This document shows positions 28,134 through 36,707 of a DNA stretch of 64,000 nucleotides, piece by piece. This DNA is from Longitalea luteola (lineage in GTDB: Bacteria > Bacteroidota > Bacteroidia > Chitinophagales > Chitinophagaceae): contig NZ_JAFIQX010000005.1 of NCBI RefSeq assembly GCF_017356035.1, positions 399,549 to 463,548 of the forward strand. Direction: 5' to 3'. A model generated the notes under the pieces. The model made no database searches. It saw only the letters and a list, made by a program, of their open reading frames with translations, and was not told the origin of the DNA. The translations under genes and the position numbers were made by a program. The first letter of the stretch is position 1; every line of letters begins with the position of its first letter.

Positions 28134-29567
28134 ATGAAACGATTCAAAGCGATCAGCACTTCAGCAGTACTATTGGTATTGCTGTTTGGCAGTGCCCTTC
28201 ATAAAGCAACTGCCCAGGTATCGGTGCAGGTTTCGTACCAGACGTTCTATAACGAGCTGGAGCCATATGGATACTGGATCGATTACCCTGAATACGGTTA
28301 TGTATGGCGCCCTGATATAGGGGCCGGCTTCAGGCCTTACAGCACCAACGGGCATTGGGTTTTTACCGATGATTACGGATGGATGTGGGTTTCGAACTAT
28401 AGCTGGGGCTGGGCGCCCTTTCATTACGGCCGCTGGTTTTACGACGATTATTATGGCTGGTTATGGATGCCCGGTTATGAATGGTCGCCGGCCTGGGTTT
28501 GCTGGCGCAGTGGCGGTGACTATTATGGTTGGGCGCCATTGGGTCCACAGTTCAGCATAAACGTAAATCTTTCTTTCGGCCGCTATTCTCCTCCTGCCAA
28601 TTACTGGTGTTTTGTTGACCGTCGGTATATTGCTTCGCCCCGCGTTTCCAATTATTATGTAAACGTGCAACGAAATACTACCATCATCAACAATACCACC
28701 ATTATAAATAATTACCACCATGAGCGGAATGTGTTCAGGACCGGTCCCGGCCGCCGTGAGGTAGAACGGTACTCGCGCGATCCGATCCGAACCGTAGCTG
28801 TGCGGGATGCAGCCAGACCGGGCAGAACCAATTACCGGAATAATGAAGTGGCTATCTATCGCCCGCGGGTGAATCGTGAGAACGCACGTTATGCGCCGGA
28901 AAGGGTACAGCGGTTCAGCCGGGATCAACGCAACGGTTTCGCCGATTACTCCGCAAGGCGCGAGAACCGGCGACTTGAAACCGGCCGCCCTGTTAATGAG
29001 CGTGGCTTTTCTGACAGGGCGCAGCAACAACGGATCGCAGGCGACCGGAATACTGCCGCCGAAAACAGCCGCCGGGGATTTGCAGAGAGACGGCAACAGG
29101 AGGGAATGATCAGGGAAAGAAATGAAGGAGCCAGCCGGCGACCCATTGAAGAAAAAAGGCAGCAGGCCCAACTGATGCGCGAACGGAATATCCGGGCGGA
29201 AAACGATCGGCGAATTGTTGAAGAGCGGAACCGGCAGCAACGGATGATGCAGGAAAGGAACGTGCAGGCGGAAAACAGTCGCCGGATGTTTGAAGAGCGC
29301 AACCGGCAGCAACGGAAGATGCAGGAAAGGAACGTGCAGGCGGAAAACAGCCGACGGCAGTTTGAAGAAAGGCGGCAGCAACGGGAACAAATGATCCGGG
29401 AACGGCCGCAACAACAACCCCAGTTTGAACGACGGGGCGAGCCGAACAGAGGTGGCGGTTTTGGCGGTTTTCGCGGACATCCCCAGCAACAGCGGCCATC
29501 TTCCCAGGGCGGCGAGGATAGAGGCGAACGCGGACAGGGGCGCGGCGGCTGGATGCGGCAGGGGTAA
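28134..29567 (+). CDS. Exported W/Y/G-rich protein with Arg/Gln/Glu-rich repeat tail
   Basis: A 477-residue secreted protein with signal peptide (up to about residue 27, ATAQ). Residues about 30-160 are very rich in Trp, Tyr and Gly with repeated short words (GYGWMWVSNYSWGWAPFHYG), as in the DUF6600 type family of Bacteroidota envelope proteins. From about residue 240 the chain becomes highly charged, with 24-residue repeats; two DNA copies of 72 bp (29220-29291 and 29292-29363) are nearly identical. The tail ends Arg/Gly-rich. No catalytic motif is seen; a role at the cell surface is inference. Confidence 0.85.
   Translation: MKRFKAISTSAVLLVLLFGSALHKATAQVSVQVSYQTFYNELEPYGYWIDYPEYGYVWRPDIGAGFRPYSTNGHWVFTDDYGWMWVSNYSWGWAPFHYGRWFYDDYYGWLWMPGYEWSPAWVCWRSGGDYYGWAPLGPQFSINVNLSFGRYSPPANYWCFVDRRYIASPRVSNYYVNVQRNTTIINNTTIINNYHHERNVFRTGPGRREVERYSRDPIRTVAVRDAARPGRTNYRNNEVAIYRPRVNRENARYAPERVQRFSRDQRNGFADYSARRENRRLETGRPVNERGFSDRAQQQRIAGDRNTAAENSRRGFAERRQQEGMIRERNEGASRRPIEEKRQQAQLMRERNIRAENDRRIVEERNRQQRMMQERNVQAENSRRMFEERNRQQRKMQERNVQAENSRRQFEERRQQREQMIRERPQQQPQFERRGEPNRGGGFGGFRGHPQQQRPSSQGGEDRGERGQGRGGWMRQG
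29220..29363 (+). repeat. Two 72-bp in-frame tandem repeats
   Basis: Units at 29220-29291 and 29292-29363 encode a 24-residue Glu/Arg/Gln-rich block starting EERNRQQR; a more diverged unit precedes them at about 29151-29219. In-frame repeat number could vary between strains. Confidence 0.88.
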
Positions 29568-29586
29568 TATGATTTTTTTGAGTTAC

Positions 29587-29613
29587 AAAAAGGGCTAAAC
29601 GAGCCCTTTTTGC
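29587..29613 (+). terminator. Terminator after W-rich protein gene
   Basis: AAAAAGGGCT (29587-29596) pairs with AGCCCTTTTT (29602-29611). Confidence 0.88.
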
Positions 29614-29789
29614 TTTATAATCCCTTATAATATACAACCAGGTGCAACGAAGGTGATTGGGTCATTGTCATAAAGGCCGGAAAATCATCGTATCCAGCTA
29701 AACTAATTGGTAAATTCGCGGTCTGAAAGCGGGCCAGTTTGTGGAGCTGCGCCAGGTCTATAACACCTAATTATTATTGTAAACTAAAA

Positions 29790-30521
29790 ATGAAAACTGT
29801 GCAAGTAAGAAAAAATGCTTTTTTGGTTTTGGGGGCACTGTCTTTTTTAACCCTGTTGTTAAGTGGTTGTTTGAAAGAGGTTGAGCCAACAACACCTACT
29901 CCCAAAACATATATGTCATTAATGCATCTGGCGCCCAGGGCTCCTGCGGTCCAGGTATATTTCAATGGAAATAGTGAACCCTCCTCCGGAATGATCCCGT
30001 CGGGTTCGGTAGCAGACTATTATTCTCCACTGGAACCGGGTGCTTATGGTATCAGTTTTAAGAAAACGGGCAGCGATAGTGTAGTGGCCAGCCTGGGTAC
30101 CGCTTTATATGACTCTGTTCAATATTATACCCTTTTGCTGTATAATATCGATTCTACCCATGCAGGAGCCGTGAGGATCAGGGACGATTACCGGGTGCTA
30201 ACCATGGATAAGGCATATTACCGGTTCTTTCATATGAGTCCCGATATTGGCGCGGTAGATCTTTATTTTGATAATAATATGATAGATCCCGACCGTCAGC
30301 ATGCTGATAACACCCAGAGCGATTTCCATAACCAGTTTACGGGCGCTACAGCTAATACATATAGTATTACTGTAAAGAAGGCGGGTTCTGACTCAGTGAT
30401 CGCTCAACAGCATTCAGTATTTCTGGCCCAGGGGCAGGCTTATACGATTTACCTGAAAGGAATTAAAGGTGGAACAGGCAATAATCAAATAGGGGTGGGA
30501 GTACTGCAGGCGGCTGATTAA
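29790..30521 (+). CDS. DUF4397-domain lipoprotein
   Basis: The ATG at 29790 gives a lipoprotein signal ending FLTLLLSGCLKEVEP and a mature protein of about 220 residues. The sequence fits the DUF4397 beta-sandwich family: MSLMHLAPRAPAVQVYFNGN near the start and a second similar block later (YRFFHMSPDIGAVDLYFDNN). Two copies of a related motif suggest an internal duplication (KKTGSDSVVAS and KKAGSDSVIAQ). The family is common in Bacteroidota surface lipoproteins; function unknown. Followed by a terminator. Confidence 0.9.
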   Translation: MKTVQVRKNAFLVLGALSFLTLLLSGCLKEVEPTTPTPKTYMSLMHLAPRAPAVQVYFNGNSEPSSGMIPSGSVADYYSPLEPGAYGISFKKTGSDSVVASLGTALYDSVQYYTLLLYNIDSTHAGAVRIRDDYRVLTMDKAYYRFFHMSPDIGAVDLYFDNNMIDPDRQHADNTQSDFHNQFTGATANTYSITVKKAGSDSVIAQQHSVFLAQGQAYTIYLKGIKGGTGNNQIGVGVLQAAD

Positions 30522-30568
30522 GGTCGGCGTGTGAACAATGGTGTTTTACGAATGACAGTATTTATATG

Positions 30569-30604
30569 AACCGGATGATCATTGTTTATCATCCGGTTTT
30601 TTTA
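30569..30604 (+). terminator. Terminator after DUF4397 gene
   Basis: AACCGGATGAT (30569-30579) pairs perfectly with ATCATCCGGTT (30588-30598), followed by a T-run. Confidence 0.92.
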
Positions 30605-30859
30605 TTAGCTGAATTGGTCAAATTATATTGAATATATATTAAAATGGTATAAATTTGGTAACTTTCGAAACGCAATTATTACAGCTCAATTCTCGAACTT
30701 TAATTTGGAATTGTTAATCCTCACGCAATAGTCCTCTTCCGTCGGTATCCTTTGAACATTCTGGTTTGCCTGATGTTTTGTAGTTGCAAGTGCACAGATG
30801 TTGTTGCGCATACATACTGTTTCAATACCATCTTATAACCATATTAAAAGATTTGACGC
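30605..30859. other. AT-rich gap before the small peptide gene
   Basis: Beyond the DUF4397 terminator I see only AT-rich sequence with one TAAATTTG box near 30650 and no gene. It may carry regulatory sequence for the small peptide that follows. Confidence 0.4.
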
Positions 30860-31084
30860 ATGAAAAAAACATCGGCAACTATCTATTCTCCTGCTTTGGA
30901 GTTGCCCGCTATTACCCGGAAGTATACTCGCCGTTTGAACAAGAGAAGGATCAGCGAGGAGCCGGTTAAGTTAGCAAATAAAGTTTCGCCACCCAGTGAA
31001 GAGGTTATCCAGCAGCTGAACCGGATAGCCCAGGAATATCCTTTCTGCGTATACTACAGGCAGAAAGTCAATGATCCATTATGA
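30860..31084 (+). CDS. Small peptide, first of two paralogues (PPSEE...EYPFC)
   Basis: A 74-residue basic peptide starting MKKTSATIYS. Its C-terminal third, PPSEEVIQQLNRIAQEYPFC followed by VYYRQK, is closely matched by the second peptide at 31389. The N-terminal parts differ, so the conserved C-terminus is the functional piece. The 5' context (TTTGACGCATGAAAAA) is also similar. No signal peptide and no membrane segment are seen. I do not recognise the family; it could be a peptide precursor, a small regulatory protein or part of a degenerate family. Confidence 0.7.
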   Translation: MKKTSATIYSPALELPAITRKYTRRLNKRRISEEPVKLANKVSPPSEEVIQQLNRIAQEYPFCVYYRQKVNDPL

Positions 31085-31388
31085 CCTTATGGATAAAGAA
31101 CTATTGGTTTCCGTAAGTAATTTTCTTTACAAACCCGTTTTAGCTTGTCGGGGCGCCGATATTTTTTGTTAAAAGGTTTCTGGTTTCCCTTTTTTGATCT
31201 ATCTTTGAATAGATCAGTTTCCTATAATATATACTTTCTTCCTTGTTTCCTCCTTGCCATTGATCAAACGAATTTCGATTGCTTTCTTTTTTCTGCCGTA
31301 TGAAGTCTCAGTCCTGATTTTTTAAGTAGCAACGTATCCCACGGAAAGCCTTTTAATTACATTTATTCACACCTGTAAAATTTGGCGC
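31085..31388. other. Gap between the two paralogous peptide genes
   Basis: No ORF or clear hairpin is seen in these 304 bp. The last 20 bp resemble the leader of the first peptide gene (TTTGGCGCATGAAAAA against TTTGACGCATGAAAAA), so each copy may have its own promoter. Confidence 0.4.
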
Positions 31389-31595
31389 ATGAAAAAGACA
31401 AGTTTCAAATTAGGAACTGCTACGAACAGCACGGCAACACTTACCTTAGAAAACAAGAACGCTGCAGAGAAGCTCCTGCCGGTGAACGCACAACCCACAC
31501 CTCCCAGTGAAGAAACAATAGCACGTTTGAACGCTATTGCCCGGGAATATCCATTTTGTGCATATATAAAACAGCATAATCTGTTTTTGCTGTAA
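31389..31595 (+). CDS. Small peptide, second of two paralogues (PPSEE...EYPFC)
   Basis: A 68-residue peptide starting MKKTSFKLGT and ending with PPSEETIARLNAIAREYPFC then AYIKQHNLFLL. Over the conserved block it shares most residues with the peptide at 30860, including the single Cys. The N-terminal 40 residues are Thr/Asn/Ala-rich and unrelated in detail. Conservation of both copies in frame with diverged N-termini argues for selection. It is convergent with a CPBP-family membrane protein gene with 10 bp between stops. Function unknown. Confidence 0.7.
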   Translation: MKKTSFKLGTATNSTATLTLENKNAAEKLLPVNAQPTPPSEETIARLNAIAREYPFCAYIKQHNLFLL

Positions 31596-31605
31596 TTAAA
31601 AGCTG

Positions 31606-32544
31606 TTACAATCCTTTATAAACATGCCCCAGGTAACCTGCCAGTTCCATGAGCCAGGCAATGCCCAGGTGAAGTATTAATCCTCCCCAAATACTGCGTG
31701 TATTATACACCACAGCGCCAAGAATGATACCCCCGAAATAAGAGGTGATACATTCGAAAAGGGGCTTCCCGAAATGTATAGAACAGTAAAAGGCCGCTAC
31801 CGGTAAAATGGCATGTTTACCGGCAAAGCGCGCAAAAGCAAGCACTAAAAATCCGCGAAAGAAAAACTCGATGGTTCCAAAGTCAATTCCATAAGAAAGC
31901 TCGTACAGGGCCTTCCAGGGAAGGCTATTGGTCACATATTGATCTATAATATCAATACGCTGTACCCTGGGATAGGTGTGCAGGAAATCGTTCCTGGTTG
32001 CTGCAAAAGCGATCAGCGGCACCATACCCAGCAATAACACCAGGTAAGGGCGAACATTGAACCCTTTGGCCTGCAAACCCGCTGTGGGCCCTTCAAAACG
32101 GCCCAGGCGCCAGATAACCATGACGGGAAAAGCTACCACCAGCAGTTTCAATGGCCAGTCGAGCACCCGGTACCAATATTGGTTCCAGGGAAAGGAAATC
32201 GCCACAGTGAGGGAACGGGAAACTTCGTCAAAGCTGATCTTAAAGGCGAAAATGGCCGGGGCAGCCAGTAACAGCACAAAGAATGACCGCCTTCCCATGG
32301 CTAAGGGAATGGTTTCTTTGGCAACCAGGAATAAAAGGAACCAGGCCAGGGAAAAGATAAAACCAAACAGCAGGAAGAAGCCCGCCAACCGCATCGGCCA
32401 GGAAGGTAGGGCTACGATCGCCCGTTCGATACCCAGGGTGTAATTGCAGGTTACGGCAATGGCTACAAGCAGGGTAGTGAGCAGGAAGACTACGCGGTTT
32501 ACAGACTGGAGATAATTCTTCAGGTAACCAATGATCTCTTTCAT
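31606..32544 (-). CDS. CPBP-family membrane protein (Rce1/Abi type), catalytic Glu altered
   Basis: The ATG at 32544 (MKEIIGYLKNYLQSV) gives 312 residues with about eight membrane segments. The C-terminal half matches the CPBP/Rce1 intramembrane protease family, including CSIHFGKPLFE and the late HLGIAW His motif. In place of the usual EExxxR the sequence is IEFFFRGFL (Ile225-Glu226-...-Arg230), so the first Glu, which activates water in Rce1, is missing. It may be an inactive member or use the second Glu. It sits tail-to-tail with the two small peptides. Confidence 0.85.
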   Translation of the reverse strand: MKEIIGYLKNYLQSVNRVVFLLTTLLVAIAVTCNYTLGIERAIVALPSWPMRLAGFFLLFGFIFSLAWFLLFLVAKETIPLAMGRRSFFVLLLAAPAIFAFKISFDEVSRSLTVAISFPWNQYWYRVLDWPLKLLVVAFPVMVIWRLGRFEGPTAGLQAKGFNVRPYLVLLLGMVPLIAFAATRNDFLHTYPRVQRIDIIDQYVTNSLPWKALYELSYGIDFGTIEFFFRGFLVLAFARFAGKHAILPVAAFYCSIHFGKPLFECITSYFGGIILGAVVYNTRSIWGGLILHLGIAWLMELAGYLGHVYKGL

Positions 32545-32623
32545 CGGATAAAATTTCAAATTGACGGTACAAGTACAAGTATAAGGTACAAGGCTGCCGG
32601 TTGAACCATATTTGCCATTAAAC

Positions 32624-32662
32624 CAAAAAAAACGCCAGCCCAAGATGATCGGGACTGGCGTT
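32624..32662 (-). terminator. Terminator of the DUF177-rpmF-plsX operon
   Basis: On the minus strand AACGCCAGTCCC pairs with GGGCTGGCGTT (one bulge) and runs into eight T. Confidence 0.88.
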
Positions 32663-32685
32663 TATATTTTTAATGTATCATGTTC

Positions 32686-33630
32686 CTATTTGGAATCGAA
32701 GCTGGCTTTCATTTTTCCCAGCAGATCGGTGGAGATCATTTTCTGCGCCAGGTGGATCATATTGCAGAATGCCCGGGCGTGAGAAATGCCATGGCCAATG
32801 ATCACCGGCTTGGCAACACCCAGGACCGGGGTTCCGCCATAGAGCTCAAAGTTAAAGCGGTCGAGGTATTCATGCTTGAGCTCTTTTCGGTGTGTGATCT
32901 CATATAACGACTCGGCCAATTTGAGGATCACATTGCCGGTAAACCCGTCGCATACCATTACATCGGCTTTATCGAGCAGAATATCACGACCTTCCACATT
33001 ACCTACGAAATTGATCTGCTCATTTTCTTTCAGCAGGGGATAGGTACTTTGAGCCAGCAGGTTACCCTTGCCTTCTTCTTCACCAATATTCAGCAAAGCA
33101 ACACGCGGATTATCAATGCCAAGGATGTGTTTCGCATACAGCGAACCAAGCAGGGCAAACTGGTTAAGGTGCTCGGGTTTACAGTCGGCATTAAGGCCAA
33201 CATCGAGCAACAGACCGGTGTTCCCGTTGTCTTTGGGAATAATGGTTGAGATGGTAGGGCGCTGAACGCCTTCTATGGGTTTGATACTATACATAGCACC
33301 CACCAGCATGGCTCCGGTATTGCCGGCGCTGATGAAAGCGGCCGCTTTTCCTGATGCCAGCAGGTGAAAGCCTACAGCAATTGATGATTGCTGCTTTTCT
33401 TTCAGTGCTTTGGTAGGAGATTCATTATAATCAATTACCTGAGGGGCGTGAAAGACACGAACCTTATCGGCCGGGATCTGATGTTGCTGCAGCAATGGAT
33501 TGATCTGCGCTTCATCACCCACCAGAAATAACAGAGCCGGATCATCAGCTTCTGTCAGGTACTCACGGATGCCCTTTACTGCTTCCAGTGGTGCAAAGTC
33601 TCCGCCCATCATGTCTAAACAGATAGTCAT
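32686..33630 (-). CDS. plsX: Phosphate acyltransferase PlsX
   Basis: PlsX converts acyl-ACP and phosphate to acyl-phosphate for phospholipid synthesis at the membrane surface. The 314-residue length is normal. Family motifs are present: MTICLDMMGGDFAPLEAVKG at the start, SAGNTGAMLVGAMYSIKPIE, and VCDGFTGNVILKLAE near the C-terminus. It is the last gene of the conserved order DUF177, rpmF, plsX, as found in many bacteria, and is followed by a terminator. Confidence 0.97.
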   Translation of the reverse strand: MTICLDMMGGDFAPLEAVKGIREYLTEADDPALLFLVGDEAQINPLLQQHQIPADKVRVFHAPQVIDYNESPTKALKEKQQSSIAVGFHLLASGKAAAFISAGNTGAMLVGAMYSIKPIEGVQRPTISTIIPKDNGNTGLLLDVGLNADCKPEHLNQFALLGSLYAKHILGIDNPRVALLNIGEEEGKGNLLAQSTYPLLKENEQINFVGNVEGRDILLDKADVMVCDGFTGNVILKLAESLYEITHRKELKHEYLDRFNFELYGGTPVLGVAKPVIIGHGISHARAFCNMIHLAQKMISTDLLGKMKASFDSK

Positions 33631-33691
33631 TTTCCGGCAACGAGGCTTATTATATTATAATAATAAAGGAGATTATAAACGGGCTTGATCA

Positions 33692-33874
33692 TTAAGCCTT
33701 TTCAATAACTACTTTTCCCTTATAATATAACTTACCTTCACTTACGTGAGCGCGATGACGTACATGCGTTTCACCTGTAGTGCTGTCTTTGCTCAAGGTT
33801 ACTTTTTCAGCCTTATAGTGTGTTCTTCTTTTAGCACCCCGTTGTTGGGAATGTCTCCGTTTTGGATTAGGCAT
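33692..33874 (-). CDS. rpmF: 50S ribosomal protein L32
   Basis: A 60-residue basic protein that begins MPNPKRRHSQQRGAKRRTHY, the L32 signature. It has none of the four zinc-ribbon cysteines, as in the zinc-free form. It sits between DUF177 and plsX, the usual arrangement coupling ribosome and lipid synthesis genes. Confidence 0.97.
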   Translation of the reverse strand: MPNPKRRHSQQRGAKRRTHYKAEKVTLSKDSTTGETHVRHRAHVSEGKLYYKGKVVIEKA

Positions 33875-33907
33875 ACACTCAGATTTATAACTTCAATTTT
33901 TAAAAAA

Positions 33908-34456
33908 TCAACTGTCTTCCAGGTCTTTAAACTTTTCCAATCCTTTCCATAGTGGATTGTTGGATGATTGTTTCTGCTCCTCGAGTTTTTTAAGCATTTC
34001 CAGCACTTCTTTGTTACAGTGCGGTCCGCCCATTTCATCATCAGAGCACATCCTTTGCATGGGAATACTCAGGTTCACAAATTCATATATCCAGTCGGCA
34101 ATGTGTAAATGGCTTTCCCCTTTTGAAATGTAATATACATCGGGATCTTCCTCCTGTTCATTCATTACATCCGGTTCATCTACCATTTTAACCACAATGT
34201 TGAACTCATCCCACAATTCCAGTGGCAGGTTGTTGCCACAGCGGTCACAGGTAACTTCCAGTTTGCCACCGATCTCAAATTTCAGCAGCATAAAACCGTT
34301 CTGTTTTTCCAGTGCCAGTTTTACGAGCGCGGTGCAATTCCGGAAATCCTGCTCCTGGTATTCTACAAAGAACTTGTCATCGACGGTATATTCAAACTCA
34401 TGATTGCCCGGTTTCAATCCTACAAAAGCAATATCATAATTCCGACGGCTATTCAT
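33908..34456 (-). CDS. YceD/DUF177 family protein
   Basis: A 182-residue protein that is the first gene of the DUF177-rpmF-plsX operon. The family core with a CxxC is visible (LEVTCDRCGNNLPLEL) and a second Cys pair region appears near the C-terminus (MQRMCSDDEMGGPHCNKEVL). In other bacteria members have been linked to 23S rRNA maturation or accumulation; this is family knowledge, not seen here. A TACCTTTG box lies 24 nt upstream of the ATG. Confidence 0.93.
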   Translation of the reverse strand: MNSRRNYDIAFVGLKPGNHEFEYTVDDKFFVEYQEQDFRNCTALVKLALEKQNGFMLLKFEIGGKLEVTCDRCGNNLPLELWDEFNIVVKMVDEPDVMNEQEEDPDVYYISKGESHLHIADWIYEFVNLSIPMQRMCSDDEMGGPHCNKEVLEMLKKLEEQKQSSNNPLWKGLEKFKDLEDS

Positions 34457-34480
34457 GAACTACCCTTTTAAAGAGTTTGC

Positions 34481-34488
34481 AAAGGTAG
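34481..34488 (-). promoter_or_regulatory. -7 box of the DUF177-rpmF-plsX operon
   Basis: TACCTTTG on the minus strand fits TAnnTTTG, 24 nt before the DUF177 start. No TTG at the right spacing is seen. Confidence 0.5.
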
Positions 34489-34818
34489 GGATTCTCAGGC
34501 AAACAGGTAAGGCTTATTTCAAAAAAATGGCAAAAACATATACCATATATGCAGAATTTTACCTGGCAATCCCGGTTATCGGGCTAAAGTTACTATAAAT
34601 GAATGGGTTTTAAGTGCTTAGTCACCGGTTTACGTTGCCAGTTGCCGGTTCTTCCCAATTACCAGCCTCAAAACCAACAGCCAATCATTTGCATTAGAGA
34701 AAATGCACTTGTTCGTTATTCCCTGAACATATAATCGGAAACTGGGTGATACCACAGTAAGCCGTTCGCATACCGGCCACGCTCCGGGGTAAAGCGGCTT
34801 AATGCATGTAGGTAATCA
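34489..34818. other. Gap with a short GGTTTACGTTGCCAGTTGCC tract
   Basis: The 362-bp gap between the DUF177 operon promoter and the sugar transferase stop holds the repeat words GTTGCCAGTTGCCGGTTC at 34632-34655 and no ORF or terminator that I can support. Confidence 0.5.
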
Positions 34819-35631
34819 CTAATTTAAGTTGGAAAGCCCAGTGTTTTGGGATTGCAGTTCTTTTTCGGCAATGGCCTGCAGCCCGTCCGGGCGGTTTACC
34901 AGGGTGGGTTTAAAACCCGGGGTTTGCAGCATCTTGTCCTGGCCGGTGGCCAGTGGCTCTGCCGTCCTTTTTTTCATGCCCACCAGAAAAAGCACCAGGT
35001 TCAAGGCGGTAGTAGTTATTATATATAAGTCTAATGAAAAGCCGGCGTGGCGAACATACCAGACATCCCATTCAAACCTTTTAATGATACATTCCCGGCT
35101 TATCACCTTGCCGTGGTAACCTTTTACCTGCGCCAGTCCGGTAATGCCCGGTTTTACCAGGTTGCGGAACTTGTAGCCGGGAATTAATTCCCCAAAAGCG
35201 TTACAATCGGCATGCATATGGGGGCGCGGGCCTACAATGCTCATTGAGCCGAACAATACATTAAAAAACTGGGGCAGTTCATCAAGGTTCGACTGCCGCA
35301 GGAACCGCCCCAGGGCTGTAACAGGCTCCTCAAGTATAGGCATGTGCTTGGGATGTTCGACCGGGTTATGAATGAGCGTACGCAGCTTATAACAGGTAAA
35401 TGATTTTCCTCCCCGGCCGGTTCTTTTTTGCAGGAAGAATACAGGACCTTTCGATGTAAGTTTTATCAATAAAGCAAGCAGCGGTAATAACCAACTTAAT
35501 ACCGTAATAATTATGACCGTTGCAAACAATACATCCAGTATTCGTTTACAAACGAAATACCCTCTTTTGGTATCAACGTATTTGCGCAGGATGGTCCTTT
35601 TCAACAAAGGCAACCTTTTTTCACGAATCAT
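34819..35631 (-). CDS. Bacterial sugar transferase (undecaprenyl-phosphate glycosyl-1-phosphate transferase type)
   Basis: A 270-residue protein with one N-terminal membrane helix (about 35-60, LFATVIIITVLSWLLPLLAL) and a PF02397-type catalytic domain: GPVFFLQKRTGRGGKSFTCY, LRQSNLDELPQFFNVL and SIVGPRPHMH, then KPGITGLAQVKG. It transfers a sugar-1-phosphate to undecaprenyl phosphate and starts assembly of a surface glycan. It is the short form without the CoA-binding N-terminal region. It marks the left edge of a glycan/radical SAM region. Confidence 0.94.
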   Translation of the reverse strand: MIREKRLPLLKRTILRKYVDTKRGYFVCKRILDVLFATVIIITVLSWLLPLLALLIKLTSKGPVFFLQKRTGRGGKSFTCYKLRTLIHNPVEHPKHMPILEEPVTALGRFLRQSNLDELPQFFNVLFGSMSIVGPRPHMHADCNAFGELIPGYKFRNLVKPGITGLAQVKGYHGKVISRECIIKRFEWDVWYVRHAGFSLDLYIITTTALNLVLFLVGMKKRTAEPLATGQDKMLQTPGFKPTLVNRPDGLQAIAEKELQSQNTGLSNLN

Positions 35632-35700
35632 AGTATTCTTAATACAACTATACGGCCAATATATTTATACAGTTGCTTTTTAATTAACAATACTTCCTGA

Positions 35701-36600
35701 ATGCCTGTACAACCTGATCAAAGTATATTAAAGGCATTAGCCTATTTTGATATTTTTAATTATCCGCTAACCAGGGAGGAGATCTTTCATTTTCTCGATC
35801 AGCAGGTAGAAATGCATTCTATAGAACCGGTATTGCAGCGGTTGGTGAACGATCAGCGCCTTTTCCAATTGGGTGATTTTTACTCTTTGCAACCCGATCC
35901 TGCTTTGTGTACCAGAAGGACTGATGGTAATCATAAAGCTGCACAATTATTAAGAACGGCCTACCGGGTCGGACGATTCTTATATCAGTTTCCCTTTGTA
36001 CGGGGGATTGGCATTTCAGGCTCTTTATCAAAGAACTTTGCTGATAACGAAACGGATATTGATTTCTTTGTTATCACCCGCAGTAACCGGTTGTGGCTGG
36101 CCCGCACATTCATGCACCTTTTCAAAAAACTGACCTTTATCACAGGCCATCAACACTGGTATTGCATGAACTATTATATTGATGAAGACGCGCTACGCAT
36201 TGAAGAACAAAATATTTTTACCGCCACTGAATTGATTACCCTGTTGCCGGTTTGTGGCAATGGTACTATGGACAGGTTCTACAATCAGAATAACTGGACT
36301 GTGGAATATTTTCCCAATCAGGCTGTCACCAGGCAATCGATGTTAATGGCCCGTTGCAGCTGGCTGAAGAAAGCGCTGGAATGGTTGCTGGATAATCGGG
36401 CGGGCAACGCCCTTGATACTCTGTTAATGCGTATCACTGCCCGGCGATGGAAGAAGAAAGAATCATTGAATAAGACCAACACACATGGTGATCGCATGGG
36501 TTTACAAACCGGTAAACATTTTTCAAAACCCAATCCTGACTTCTTTCAAAAAAAAGTGCTTGATCTGTTCGCCTCCAAGTTGAACGAGTTCAAAGTTTAA
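35701..36600 (+). CDS. Nucleotidyltransferase-fold protein with N-terminal winged helix-like region
   Basis: A 299-residue protein. The first 75 residues look like a winged helix (LKALAYFDIFNYPLTREEIF). Then GIGISGSLSKNFADNETDID followed by FFV is a pol-beta nucleotidyltransferase signature (GS, then DxD). The C-terminal half is not recognised. Proteins of this type occur next to glycan and lipid biosynthesis genes. It is transcribed opposite to both neighbours. The substrate is unknown. Confidence 0.75.
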   Translation: MPVQPDQSILKALAYFDIFNYPLTREEIFHFLDQQVEMHSIEPVLQRLVNDQRLFQLGDFYSLQPDPALCTRRTDGNHKAAQLLRTAYRVGRFLYQFPFVRGIGISGSLSKNFADNETDIDFFVITRSNRLWLARTFMHLFKKLTFITGHQHWYCMNYYIDEDALRIEEQNIFTATELITLLPVCGNGTMDRFYNQNNWTVEYFPNQAVTRQSMLMARCSWLKKALEWLLDNRAGNALDTLLMRITARRWKKKESLNKTNTHGDRMGLQTGKHFSKPNPDFFQKKVLDLFASKLNEFKV

Positions 36601-36707
36601 AGTTCATAGTTCATAGTTTTAAGTTCAAAGTTTACAGTTCATAGTTCTTGGTTTATTCGTTATTGAGTTAATTATCAAATTATCAAATTATCAAATTAGC
36701 TAATTTG
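36598..36707. repeat. AAAGTTCATAGTTCATAGTT and AATTATCAAATTATCAAATT tracts
   Basis: Between convergent genes, an AGTTCATAGTT/AAGTTTACAGTT tract is followed by three copies of AAATTATC and by TAGCTAATTTGC. The first word overlaps the stop codon of the nucleotidyltransferase gene. Confidence 0.75.

Noticed and set aside
28461..29489. Long minus-strand frame opposite the W-rich protein
   Set aside because: It is the antisense of the repeat-rich gene 28134-29567, without homology or promoter; the plus frame has a signal peptide and family similarity.
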